Below are positions 1 through 25,200 of a stretch of DNA of 64,000 bases, piece by piece (position 1 is the stretch's first letter; every line of letters starts with the position of its first letter). The stretch is from positions 9,284,707 to 9,348,706 of the forward strand of contig NC_044291.2 in assembly GCF_004027225.2 (NCBI RefSeq). The letters run 5' to 3'. The DNA comes from Strigops habroptila. Taxonomy: Eukaryota; Chordata; Aves; Psittaciformes; Psittacidae. Position numbers and translations under genes: made by a program. The notes beneath the pieces are model-generated. The model saw only the letters and a program-made list of their open reading frames with translations, did no database searches and was not told the DNA's origin.

Positions 1-390
1 CAAACTGCAGTGATGGGGGGAGAAACCCCGAGGACCCTCCTCTGCCCCCCCCCATGTGCTTGGCTGAGGCTGAGATGGTGCTTCCAGCTTCTGGCCACTT
101 TTACATCCTATTTTCACCAAGGCCCCCTCACTGCCACCAGCTCAGGGAACCATCTGAGACAGAGGCACCCACTAAGGAGGTGCATGGATCCCATACCAGG
201 AGCAAACTGACCCTATGTCCAAGCCCAGGACATAGGTCCAGCACCCCACAGCCATCTCCCCCCGTCAGAAGACCTGAGCACCCTTTGTGGAGGTCCCCAT
301 CGGGTGTCCCCCAGGAGACCCCACCATGGGCCAGCCCATGGCTGAGCCCCCCGTGTGCCCGTCCCCAGCTTGGCGGATGCAGTTGGTCAC
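1..390. other. Start of STXBP1 intron 11
   Basis: Non-coding on both strands as far as I can see. It follows the gtgacc donor of STXBP1 exon 11. No repeat or splice-competent exon is recognised. Confidence 0.7.
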
Positions 391-14086
<13,696 letters not shown>

Positions 14087-14433
14087 GGCTGGTCGCGGGG
14101 GGGTCCGCAGCGGCGGGGATGGGTGATGGATGGGGGGTCACCCGCACGCACCGGAGCCGGGCGAGGCTGCGGGTGGCTGCGGCGGGCGGGGGGGGGGAGA
14201 GAGGAGAGGGGGGGAAGAGCGGGGAAGGGGCGGGGCTTAGCTGACCGCGCGCCGGGGGGGCGGGACCTGCGTCACTTGGCCCCGCCCCACCCTCGCCGCA
14301 GCGGAGCGCCCCCTGGAGCCGGCACCGCGAACAACAACCCGCACCCGGCACCGCACCCCCAGCGTGTGCGGTGAGCAGCGGGAATGGAGAGGAATGGGAG
14401 CACGGATAACGGGCTGTGCCCGCGGTGCGTGTG

Positions 14434-14891
14434 CCATGGAGTCAGGGAAGGGTTTGTGTTGGAAGGGACCTTAAAGTTCACCCAGTTCCAACCCCTTGCC
14501 ACGGGCAGGGACACCTTCCACTAGAGCAGGTTGCTCCAAGCCCCTGTGTCCAACCTGGCCTTGAACACTGCCAGGGATGGGGCAGCCACAGCTTCTCTGG
14601 GCACCCTGTGCCAGCACCTCAGCACCCTCACAGGGAAGAACTTGTGCCTAAGAGCTCATCTCAATCTCCCCTCTGGCAGGTTAAAGCCATTCCCCTTGGC
14701 CTGTCCCTACAGGCCCTTGTCCAAAGCCCCTCTCCAGGTTTCCTGGAGCCCCTTTAGGCACTGGAGCTGCTCTAAGGTCTCCCCTTCAGGAGCCTTCTCT
14801 TCTCCAGGCTGCCCCAGCCCAGCTCTCTCAGCCTGGCTCCAGAGCAGAGCTGCTCCAGCCCTCGCAGCAGCTCCGGGGCCTCCTCTGGACC
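14434..14891 (-). mobile_element. CR1 LINE 3' fragment
   Basis: Minus-strand CR1 with a degenerate tail (ggagtcagggaagggtttgt) running to gcagcagctccggggcctcc, cut off where the TATC microsatellite begins. Confidence 0.93.
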
Positions 14892-15125
14892 CTATATCTG
14901 TATCTGTACCTGTATCTCTATGTCTATCTCTACCTCTATCTCTAGCTGTATCTATATATCTAAATCTATATCTATATCTATCTGTACCTATATGTATCAT
15001 CTGCATCTGTATCTATACCTATGTGTCTATACCTACATCCATATCCATATCCATATCCATATATATAATTTATATTATTTTTTAATATATATCTGTGTGT
15101 GTGTCTGTGTGTCTGTGTATGGCCA
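14892..15125. repeat. TATC/TATA-type microsatellite followed by a TG run
   Basis: Irregular (TATCTG/TATCTC/TATATC) array, then ccatat repeats, an AT-rich patch and gtgtgtgtctgtgtgtctg. It abuts the truncated end of a CR1 copy. Confidence 0.85.
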
Positions 15126-16384
15126 CGCATATATGTTCACCCCATCACTTAGAGGTGAAGCAGGATGGGGGGTGCCCGGGAGCACAGGACAGCAAAGGTG
15201 AGTCTGTGGGGACAGGAGTGGGACGAGGTCCCAGCCACACGCGTTCCCAGCAGCCCTGTGCTGTGCAGACGTGCGTCTGGATCCTTCGCTGTGAAACCTG
15301 TTCTCTCCAATGCTTCCTCAAAACTCAGCTGGAGTGGAGTTTGCCAGAGCCCTGGACTTGGTGCCAAGCGCAGGCTATAAATACAGCAGCTATTTAAGAG
15401 CAAGGTATCTATTTGGCTTTCCCAGCACCCTGTCAGTCTTCCTGCGAGGACGAGCATCGCTTGTGTGGGGCAAGGATACAGCCCATGTAGGGAGCAGGGA
15501 CTGTCTCATGGTGTGCCCCCCTCCTCAGGGATGCTCGGCCCTGGCACGTGGTGGGGATGTGGTTGCTGCTCCCCTCACTCCATCCTGTGCTGGGTTGGTC
15601 CAAGTGATGTGAGCTGGGGTCTGGAGAGTGGGTCCTGTACAGTGAGCAGCACCGTTGGTGTGGGATTTAACCCTGCCTAAGCCATGGAGGGAGCTGGGAG
15701 GTAAGATAAAGATGGGTCTCAGGAGCAAGAGGTTGGAGGGAGCTGGTTTTCCTGAAAGACAAGTTTGAGGATGTTTGTGGCACTGAGGGGGTGATGTAGG
15801 AGACACTTTAGCCCTGGGGCCACATCCTGATCCTCTCCTAAGGCATCTGGGCCTTGGAATGTGTCCCAAGGGAAGGCGGCTGCAGGGCCACCCATTGCTC
15901 AGCCATTGCTTTCATCCCCACGAGCTGCTTTGTGGGGTTAACTATCTCCAAGTGCCCAGTGTTTCTGCTGGAGGCAGGGAGGGTGATGAATGCTCTGGGT
16001 TCAAGTAGGCCCAGGCTTTGTGCTTTGGGTTTTCCCAGCTGTTCTCATTGCTCAAACATGGGCTTTACTTCCTTTCCCCAGTGCAAATGCCAGAGCAGTG
16101 GCTGCAGTGACCCAGCACCAGGCCTTGCCCCGGGTTTGGAAGTGGGGCAGAACCCACAGGTCAGAAGCTGACACTACGCAATAACCCACAGTGAGAGGCA
16201 GAGCCAGGGCCGCATCCTGGCCTGATCCATGCCAGCAACAACCACCAGAGGCCAAAAGGTTGAGAGCATCATTCCCATGTTTATCGGTGTCTGCTGCTCC
16301 TCGGGGAAGCTGGAGAGCCTCCAGCCCCTCGGGGCTCCCTATAGCAGCCTGCAAGCAGCTGGAGGGGCTGGAGAGGCACTGCCC
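15126..16384. other. Intergenic sequence between the STXBP1 and NIBAN2 promoters
   Basis: No exon, RNA gene or recognised repeat seen. Open frames are short and unsupported. Confidence 0.6.
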
Positions 16385-17125
16385 ATGAGCCATGCACATG
16401 CCATACCCCATTCCCATGCCTGTGTCTTGTGCTCATGCCTTGTACCCACAAACATGCCCCTTGCTGGTGTCCATTCAAATGTCCCATGCCACCCTGGTGC
16501 CCCATGCTGGTGCCCACAGCACCCCGTGCTGGTGCCTGTGCCCATGCCTAATGTCTGTGCCTGTTCCCATACCTCCTGCCCATGTTGGTGCTGCTGCACG
16601 AGGCAGACAGGCTCTTTGCCATGCCCATGCCATGCTGGTGCCTGTTCCTGCACACCCTGCCCATGACAGTGCCTGTCCCCTGACCCCATGCTGGTGTCCA
16701 TGCTTGTGCCCATTCCCACACTCCATGCCATGCCAGTGCCTGTTCCCATGCTCCGTGTTGGTGCCCATGCTAGTTCCCATTCCCATGCCCTATGCCATGC
16801 CGGTTCTTGTCCCCAGACCCATGCTATGCTGGTGTCCATGCTGCTTCCCATTCCCACGCTTCATGTCTATGCCAGTGCCCATGCTGGTGCTTACACCGGT
16901 GCCCGTTCCCACACCCCATTCCGGTGCCCATGCCATGCCAGTGTCCATGCCCATGCCATGCCGGCTCCCATTCCCATGCCCCATTCCGGTGCCCATGCCC
17001 ATGCCATGCTGGTGCCTGTCCCCAGACCCCATGCCACTGCCCATGCCAGGCCGGTATCCATGCCCATGCCGTGCTGGCTCCCATTCCCACGCCGCATGCC
17101 CGTGCCCATGCCGTGTCGGTGCAGC
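16385..17125. repeat. CCATGC-rich minisatellite
   Basis: About 740 bp of degenerate units around cccatgccatgctggtgccc. The repetition opens long frames on both strands, with Met/His/Pro/Cys-rich or Trp/Gly/His-rich translations that have no gene logic. Confidence 0.85.
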
Positions 17126-18528
17126 CAAAGCCGTCGCACCCTCCGCAGTCTCCCCGCCAGGGCCCGCCTGCAGGCGCCCAGTTATCCCAGTGGCGGCCAG
17201 CAGAGGGGAATGCTGATCCACAGCATCCTCCTGCTCCACCCGTGCGCGGGGCTGCGCTCCGCGGCCCCGCGGTACCCCCCGTGCTGGGTGCTGACCCATG
17301 GAGGGCTGTGACCCTGCAGTGCTCACCCAGACCCTCTGCTGCCCCACAGACCCTGGCACTGGCTGGAGGGTGTTTTGCGGGGTCCCCACTTGCCCCCCAG
17401 CCAAGGCCGGGATTTGAGCGGGTCCCTCCACCCCGCTGTGTGGCTGGGGCTGGAGGGGCTTCATGGGCTCTGGCTCTGATGCAGAAACAACGGGCTGCAG
17501 CAGGTCTGATCCAGCATTCCCTAATCTCCCTGTTATGTGGGATCGCTGCTCCGGCGCAGCAAATCCCACTGGAGTCAGCAGGATTGAGGGTGCAACAACC
17601 CGTGGGGCACATCCCCACACACAGCACTGCTGATCCAAAGGGACAGGCTGAGCTGCCACTGCTTTATCAGCACGAGGCAGGTTTACTGCTGCAATTGTAC
17701 AACTGTTAATGGCACCAATATCAGTTCCATCCCAGTGCATGAGCAGGACACGTTCACACCCACTTGCCAGGAGCTTTTCCCTCTTGGCTCTCTCAGACCC
17801 TGCACCATAGCACATCCCTGAACAAGGATGTGTCTTATTCACCACTGAGACCTTAGAAGTGACCCTGGGTGGATTTAAATGTGGCCATTCCCCATGGATG
17901 GGACCTGACCCCTGCTGACAGGGTCACTGCAGGGATGCAAGCAGCTCCATTTGCAAAGAACACCCTGAAACCTGCTTCTCCTGCCCTAAAGCACCCCCAG
18001 GCTCTTCCCCCAAAACGATCAGGTTTCCTGTTGATGCAGAGAGGTGGAAACAGATCCTTGTCCCAGGGTCAATGAGAGTGAAAGGAAAACTCCACTGATT
18101 GCTCCTTATGACAGAGAAAGGGAAATAAATACCGGGTTGAAAGCTTTCTCCTGCAATGTACCCCTGTGTTTAGTGCTTGCAGGAATTCAGCAGGTGGTAG
18201 GTGATGGAGAGCATCATGTTCTGGGCGCTGTGCAGGTGCATTAAGCTTTGCTGCTGAGAGGTCAGATTTTATACTGTGGTGATGATGGGTGGGGTGATCC
18301 ATGGGTACCAAATCCAGAGGGACCAGCTGAAGTGGCAAGTTTGGTGTGACTGCTGTAAGCACGAAAATATACCAAGGAATCAACTTCTTATTCTTAAATG
18401 CTCCCTCACATACATGGATTGGGGCATCAAGAGCATTTAGGAGATGTGCTGGGTCCCCAGGGCAGTGAAGGAGAGGTTTGAAGTACTCTGCTCATCATGG
18501 TAGACTTCTGCACCAGCCTCAGGCTTAT
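17126..18528. other. Intergenic sequence, nothing recognised
   Basis: Single-copy-looking sequence between the minisatellite and an opposed CR1 pair. No exon or RNA gene is supported. Confidence 0.55.
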
Positions 18529-18595
18529 CGAATGATGGAATGGTTCGGGTTGGAAGGGACCTTAAAGATCATCTAGTTCCAACCCCTGCCATGGG
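18529..18595 (-). mobile_element. CR1 LINE 3' end, minus orientation
   Basis: tggttcgggttggaagggac through ccaacccctgccatggg, the terminal piece of CR1, directly followed by an opposite CR1 fragment. Confidence 0.88.
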
Positions 18596-18600
18596 CTTGA

Positions 18601-18834
18601 GTCCAGAGGAGGCCACGGAGCTGCTGCGAGGGCTGGAGCAGCTCTGCTGTGGAGCCAGGCTGAGAGAGCTGGGCTGGGGCAGCCTGGACAAGAGAAGGCT
18701 CCTGAAGGGGAGACCTTAGAGCAGCTCCAGTGCCTAAAGGGGCTCCAGGAAACCTGGAGAGGGGCTTTGGACAAGGGCCTGTAGGGACAGGCCAAGGGGA
18801 ATGGCTTTAACCTGCCAGAGGGGAGACTGAGATG
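18601..18834 (+). mobile_element. CR1 LINE internal fragment, plus orientation
   Basis: gtccagaggaggccacggag through ctgccagaggggagactgag. It has no 3' tail, and its position next to a minus-strand 3' end suggests an inversion inside one or two CR1 copies. Confidence 0.88.
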
Positions 18835-19520
18835 TCCTGCTCAGCTTCAGGTGGTTTCTCAAGGCCCAGAAGCAACCTCTGCGTCAGCGTCACAGCCTCC
18901 AGCCTCTGCTGACACGTTATTTCTGCATGCCACAAATACAACCCTCCTGTTTGCAAAGCAGCAATGTCAATGCTCTCTATTTTTTACCTTTTAATGAAGG
19001 GGGGGTTATTTGTTTATCTAAAGGAGTACGTCAGTGGCTAAAAGAGACAGGTAATGGCTCAGTGTGCAGTGCTCCTGTGCTGACATGGATCGCTTGGGAT
19101 TGGCTTTGCAAAGCTAAGGCTTATTGCATGTACTTGGTCTGGTTAGCAGGGCTGTGTGTGCAATGCCTGAAGCATACTCCAGACAGTGCTTCTTTTAAAG
19201 GAATGATACTTGGTTTCTGATCATGAAGTTGTTACCGTGGGTAGCTATTCACTATTTTGTTGTTGTTTCTCATTTGAGGGAGGTGGATGCATTTCCCCCC
19301 ACCTTTAAAATGCCCTCACCCCACTAAGGCCGACTTTCGAATGAATTCGGAGCCAGACTCCTCTGGGATCAGTGTTTAAAAGCCTCTGGTGGAAAAATTT
19401 TCTATTTTCTATGAGATTTTGCTGTAGCTCAATTTCCCAGGGGAATCTCTTGATTTCAGCAGTGTTTTGGCCAGGGAAAAGACCTGCAAACAAGCCCAGT
19501 GATAAGGGAAAAGCCGCCTT
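18835..19520. other. Intergenic sequence, nothing recognised
   Basis: AT-richer stretch with no exon or repeat recognised. Confidence 0.5.
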
Positions 19521-19634
19521 CTGGGCAAGGACACCTTCCACTAGAGCAGGTTGCTCCAAGCCCCTGTGTCCAACCTGGCCTTGAACACTGCCAGGGATGG
19601 GGTAGCCACAGCTTCTCTGGGCACCTTGTGCCAG
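19521..19634 (-). mobile_element. CR1 fragment inside left duplication arm
   Basis: ggacaccttccactagagca through gggcaccttgtgccagc. It lacks the CR1 3' terminal tail because the duplication breakpoint falls inside it. Confidence 0.88.
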
Positions 19635-20107
19635 CAGAAATGCTGGAATATAAACACTGGAATAAATACTTCAGCATTGAAACAATTTACTCTTTGAAAT
19701 GACTTGCAGGGGTAAGAACCTGTGTTCGGATGGAGAGGGCTGATGTGTGGTGGCATCCTCAGGGGTGAGCCTAGCCCAGCTCCAGCAGCCCCTGGTCACA
19801 GCCCACACCCAGTCTTCTCACTCCCATGGGTGCTGGGGCTGACACAGGTGACATCTAGGTGCTGTCCCGATGTCCTTTGGCCTCATGTTGAGTTTTTTGC
19901 CTTTAGCAGAGCCCAGCCTGGCATGGCAGCACCCGCATCCCCCCTGCTCAGCAGGATGCTAGGTCCCAGGCTGGCAGCACCCCGGCATGGCTGCAGGGGG
20001 GAAGGACCCCCGGTGTCCCTCTGAATGTGCTGGGCAGGGGATGGGCACATCTCAGCTGCAGGGAGAGGTGTGAGCAGCCTCCATCCCCTCCCCATCCTGG
20101 CAGCCTG
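19521..20107. repeat. Left arm of a large inverted duplication
   Basis: Reverse complement of 21370-21952 at roughly 85-88% identity by eye, e.g. aatgacttgcaggggtaaga here against tcttacccctgcgagtcatt there. It includes a CR1 piece (19521-19634, minus) joined to flanking unique DNA at the same breakpoint as in the right arm. The left arm stops inside CR1, before the CR1 tail. Confidence 0.88.
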
Positions 20108-21281
20108 TGGCTGGCCAAGAGCTATTTCAGGCAGGATAAACAGGATGCCTCGCTCCAGGGCTGGCCACCTTCACTCCTCCTTCCCACTGCCGATAAACAG
20201 TCCAGCCCAGGAAAAGATTCCCTGCATGGCCCCAGAGCCAAGCAACCTGGCCATGGTTGAGCCACCAGCCAAGGCTAGTGGTCTGGAACCAGCCATGGAC
20301 CGGAGTGATCCCAAGGCATGGGTCCATCTTAGCCGCAGCCACCCTGCAGCTGGGAACAGCCTGAACTTTCTGGACACGCCACCGCGTCTTCCCCCTTCCT
20401 CCTCCTCCTCTTCCTCCCTAGGTCACACCCGGGCTGCGTGCTGTGCCCAGGGGCTGGGAATGATGCAGGCAAGGCCTTTCCTCCGGCCGGATCATGCCCA
20501 GGCAGCGCCGGAGGATCTTGTGAGGGCTGTTTCCGCCTGTTACTCTCGGGAGAGGAGCTGCAGCAACAGGAGAGGAAGGAGGAGCTTTTCCACCGCTTCC
20601 TCCAGCTCCTCGGCTGCTTCCGTCGCTGGGCCTGAGAGCTCACCCCATGGATCCAGCGTGAGCCGGGGGATTTGCTGTACTGATGGAGTGTTACTGGTGC
20701 TGGTATCCCACTTGGAGCGTGCTCTCCTGCTCCCCAGTGGTGCTGGTTGGTCTGGGAGATGCCAGCCCGCTCCTGGCTTCCCCCACTATGGAAGAATGGT
20801 GTCAAACAGGGCTCCAAAGCATATGGTTCATTCTCTGTGGGGAGTGTTTTAAGGCAACTTGAGTTTTCCCATCCCATTCTCCTGCACGATGAGGGAGAAG
20901 GGCCCTTTGCCTGCATCCCGCTCTGCCCCACAGCCCATCCAGCACCCACGGCCACCCTCAGCCTTGTCACGGCGAGGAGCCGAGGCTGAGGCTGCCAGGA
21001 GCTGGGTGTGAGCGCAGGTAGCAGCGGGAGGAGCCGGTGTTGCAATCGCCCCATGGAGCAATGTCAGGCACGGAGGGGGCCGGTGCCAAGCAGCCGGAGC
21101 TGGTTTGCCTGGCGCCGGCAGCCGTGGGAGCTGGCGCGGGGCCCTGCGGGGCGAGCGGTGCGGGCACACGGCACCAGGACCGGGCAAGGGGGGGCTTGGG
21201 GGGTACAGCTCTCCCCCGTGCCCCAGTGAGCTAATTAGAGCAGCTAGTTACAAGGCGGGGCAGGGAGAGGAGCTTTCACAG
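20108..21281. other. Spacer of the inverted duplication
   Basis: GC-rich sequence between the duplicated arms. It includes a pyrimidine-rich tract at about 20393-20420 and no supported gene. Confidence 0.55.
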
Positions 21282-21364
21282 GGGCGTGTACTGATAGGAC
21301 AAAGGGGAATGGCTTTAAGCTGAAAGAGGGGAGATTGAGAGGAGATATTGGGAAGAAGTTCTTT
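21282..21364 (+). mobile_element. CR1 fragment
   Basis: acaaaggggaatggctttaa through gagatattgggaagaagttc, internal CR1 sequence directly before the right arm of the inverted duplication. Confidence 0.8.
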
Positions 21365-21369
21365 AGTGG

Positions 21370-21952
21370 CAGGCTGCCTAGATGGGGAGGGGGATGGAGG
21401 CTGCTCACACCTCTCCCTGCCGCTGAGATGTGCTCACCCCCTGCCCAATACACCCCAGTGGGCACTGGGGGTCTTTCCCCCCTGTCACCGTGCCAGGGTG
21501 CTACAATGGGACCAAGCATCGTCTTGAGCAGGGAGGGATGCGGGTGCTGCCATCCCAGGCTGGGTTCTGCTAAAGGCAAAACACTCAACATGAGGCCAAA
21601 GGACATCAGGGCAGCACCTAGATGCCGCCTATATCAGCCCCAGCACCCATAGGAGCCAGGGGGCTGGGTCCTGGCTTCAGGCGGGTGTTGCTGGAGCTGC
21701 ACTGGGCTTAACCCCGAGGATGCCACCACACATGAGCCCTCTCCACACAGAGGTTCTTACCCCTGCGAGTCATTTCAAAGAGAAAATTGTCCCAAAGCTG
21801 AAGCATTTATTCCAATATTTGTATTCCAGTATTTTTCCTGGCACAGGGTGCCCAGAGAAGCTGTGGCTGCCCCGTCCCTGGCAGTGTTCAAGGCCAGGTT
21901 GGACACAGGGGCTTGGAGCAACCTGCTCTAGTGGAAGGTGTCCCTGCCCGTG
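21370..21952. repeat. Right arm of the inverted duplication
   Basis: Reverse-complementary to 19521-20107. It contains the 5' part of the CR1 at 21840-22016, which continues beyond the arm to a complete 3' end. That makes this arm the likely source copy. Confidence 0.88.
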
Positions 21953-22016
21953 GCAGGGGGTTGGAACTGGATGAGCCTTAAGGTCCCTTCCAACCCAAAC
22001 CATTCCACGATCCTGG
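21840..22016 (+). mobile_element. CR1 LINE 3' fragment
   Basis: ggcacagggtgcccagagaa through ccttccaacccaaaccattc, with a decayed tail, ending just 165 bp before the NIBAN2 start codon. Confidence 0.92.
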
Positions 22017-22260
22017 AACACGCTCGGGCCCGGCCGGCGCTGACGCGGTGCAGGGGGCGGCGCGGGGGGAGTGGCCGCGGCTCGGTGGGGCGCCGCGCTG
22101 CCCGGACCGCCCTGGGCGCTGCCTTCCTCCTCCTTCTCCTCCTCCTCCTCCTCGCCCGCCCCGGCCCGGCTCCGCTCGCCATGGGAGATGTGGTCTCCAC
22201 GCACCTGGACGAGGGTCGCCGCCAGCACATCGCCGGTGAGCTCCCGGCCCCGCTCCCCTT
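22017..22260 (+). promoter_or_regulatory. CpG-rich promoter / 5' UTR of NIBAN2
   Basis: Abrupt shift to very CpG-rich sequence directly after a CR1 tail, containing a pyrimidine stretch (tcctcctccttctcctcctc) and the start codon at 22181. No TATA box seen. The transcription start cannot be placed exactly. Confidence 0.65.
22181..22235 (+). CDS. NIBAN2: NIBAN2 coding exon 1
   Basis: Residues 1-19, [18 protein letters not shown] plus one base of Glu19. Start context gccATGgg, donor gtgagc. The N-terminal MGD is the myristoylation-type start of the family. Confidence 0.96.
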
Positions 22261-25200
22261 ATCCCATTCGGGCTCTCCTCATCCCTCTCTTCAATCCCTC
22301 CCTTTTCCCCGTGTTCCCGCGAGCCCCCGCCTCTTCTTCCCCTCTTTCCCACACTTCAAACTTCTTTATTTTTCTCGTCTCCCTTTTTTTTCTTTCCTCT
22401 TTCCCCCACGTTGCATTTTCCCTGTGTTTTCGCCTATCCCGTAGCTGGACACATCCCGGAGCGGGGAGTGGGGCGGGGGGGGATATCCCGAGGTGCCTGT
22501 CTGCTTTCCCAGATGAAGGGCTGGGTTGTGCCGGGGGTGTTTGTGTTGGCTCCGGTGTTCCTGCGCTTGAGCTTCCCCGGGCTGCGGGGAGGGAAGGCGA
22601 GGAGCCGGGCTCCGGATTGATGCTGGCAAGCCGGGTCCTGTGCCGGGAAACCACTGTCAGCGTGGGATTCGCTGGGGCTGGGCCGGCAGATGAACTTTCT
22701 CCCCATTAGCAGTGCTGGAGGATCCCTAGGGAAGCACTTCCCAAAGAGTTTTAGGGTGGAGGGAAGGAGTTGGCTGCACCCTTGGGGTACCCCTGTGCTG
22801 CCCGCCATAGGCAGGACACAGAGTTGCCCTCACCAAGCGCTGTGGGATGGGGAAGGGTGACAATGTGCTTATTGAGAGCCCAGGCGTCGCTGCCCCCGGC
22901 ACAGGATGTCTGGTCGGTGCCGCCTGGGAATTGCCTGGGAATTGCTGAACGAGGGATTATGGCTTCTGTACAGTGGGATTGTGGCTGGGAGGGTGGCCAG
23001 GGTGGCTCATTGCTGCCTGCGGTGACTTGCTTGACCCCTCTAAGTGGGGCCACCGCTGTGCCACCCCCCCACAAGCTGCTTTGTGTCACTTGTGCTGCAC
23101 TCCCAGGGCTTCCGAGCAGGCAGGACCTGACCTCCCAGCCCTTCCCTGCCATGCTCCGGCTGCAGTTTCAGCTCCCCAGGCTGAAAACCCCATAAGCAAC
23201 CCCATAGTGAAGCCACACCTCGGCCGGTGGCTTCGTCCTGGACCTTGTGCGGAGAGCTCAAGGGCTGGGGTGTGCCGGGGGTTTGGAGGTGGCTCTGTCC
23301 TATCTTTCCTCTATCTCCACCATAAAGCCATGGGAGCGGCTCTGAAGTCCTTTATTCCCAAGGGCTGGCACTGATGGAACAACGTGGGGTGGCTGTGGTG
23401 GCACTGGCACACGGACCCGGTGTGTGATGGAGCCCGTGGCCATGCTGTGCGGGCTGGTTGGCAGGAATGCTTACGTGGTATGTGGCTCAGCAGGATGCCA
23501 GCAGGTTTGTGAGCTTTGGAGGAGAGTTTGTAACTCGCTGTGGGGTTTGTGTGTTGCGTAGTTGAAGCTCAATGGGGTTGCTCCAGCACCGGCTCGGGCC
23601 TGCACCCTGCTGCTCACTGCATCGGGTCCAAAGCACATCCCAAAACTTCCTTTAATTGGTTCTCTGTGCATAGATCGCTCCCTGCCCAAGCCCTGTGATC
23701 TGAATCCTGAAGAATAACACGGAATAACTATGCAGGAATAACTATGCAGGAATAACTATGCAGGAATCTGTGTCCACTGGGCCAGAACTTAAGTGTTGAA
23801 GTTCAAGGTGGATGGCTGCAGCCTGGCAGGGACTGAGCTGTTACACTGGGGGGGTTCAGCCTATGGTTGGGAGGTGCAGATGAGTTTTCATGGGGAAAAT
23901 AGGATTCCTGGCAAATTGGATGATGGAGATGGCGTGGTGCATGTCCTGTGCCATGCTGCAGCTCTTGAGGTTCGAGATGAGTAGTGGGGACACTACTGCA
24001 CTGGGAAACCTCTCTGGGAGATGCTGGAGGCACTGGGTTCACTAAGCACAGAGGCTCCTTGCTGGGTGAAAACCCCAGAGCTGGGAGGAGCCAGAACCCA
24101 CCAGGCAAGGCAGGACTTGCTGTCAGAATGCAAAGCAACGTGCCAGGAGAACTCCAGGTTTTCCTGCCTGGCTCGGCCTGTTCTCCTCTTGCTGCTCCTG
24201 CTGGTGCTGGGGAGGGATCCATCCCCTCTCCAAGCAACTTTTCCTGGTTGTCCTATCAACTTTGGGGAGTTTAGAGGAGCTTCCAGGCTGCTGTGTCCCC
24301 TGATTGCAGCAGGGATGGGGACTCAGGGCTTGGCAATGCTCCCTGTGGTTGCAGCCCTTTCCACCACCAGCAAGCCCTGGGCAGCAGGGACATGGTGAAA
24401 GCCTCAGACAGATCCCACTGGGAGCTGTGGGATGAGCACTGCAGGTGGGCTAAGGCAGGAGGGAGGTGGTGAAAAGCCTTCCCATGCTCTGCACAGTGTG
24501 GTCTCCTCTGCGCTGGGAACTCTGACATCAAACCTGTCTTCCCTGTGAGGGTGCTGAGGCGCTGGCACAGGGTGCCCAGAGAAGCTGGGGCTGCCCCATC
24601 CCTGGCAGTGTTCAAGGCCAGGTTGAACACAGGGACTTGGAGCAACCTGCTCTAGTGGAAGGTGTCCCTGCCCGTGGCAGGGGTTGGAGCTGGATGAGCT
24701 TTAAGGTCCCTTCCAACACAAACCATTTTGTGGTTCCATGACTTTTTCACCCACTGGCGGTGCTCTGCTGCACATCCCTGAGCAGACGCGCAGGAGTATC
24801 CCTGCACTGGGGCTGACGGAGCAGCCCAGGGGTGGGATCTACACTGGGGTGGTTTTAAGGCAGTGCTGCTGCAGCTCCTGCATCCTTTTCTCCAGGGTCT
24901 CTGTGACCGCTAAGTGCTTCCTCCTGCTGCCCTGCTTGAGACATTGTCCTGGCCTGAGTCACCCAGCTGTTTGCCAACACCCTTGGGCTACCCTCCTCCT
25001 CCTCCTCCTCTTCCTTCTCCTTCTCCTTCTCCTCCCAAATGTGGGTTAGGAGTTGCCTCCAGCTCAGGGCCTGGGCTCTCCTCCTTGCACAAGGATGCCC
25101 AGCACAGGCACCATCCCTGGGGACACAAGGGTGGCAGGGATGGGGTGTCCTGCCAGGGCTCGTGCAGAAGCTGAGATGTCACTGTGTGCCTTTGTGTTTG

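Noticed and set aside
16790-17845. 351-codon minus-strand frame
   Set aside because: Largely translation of the CCATGC minisatellite.
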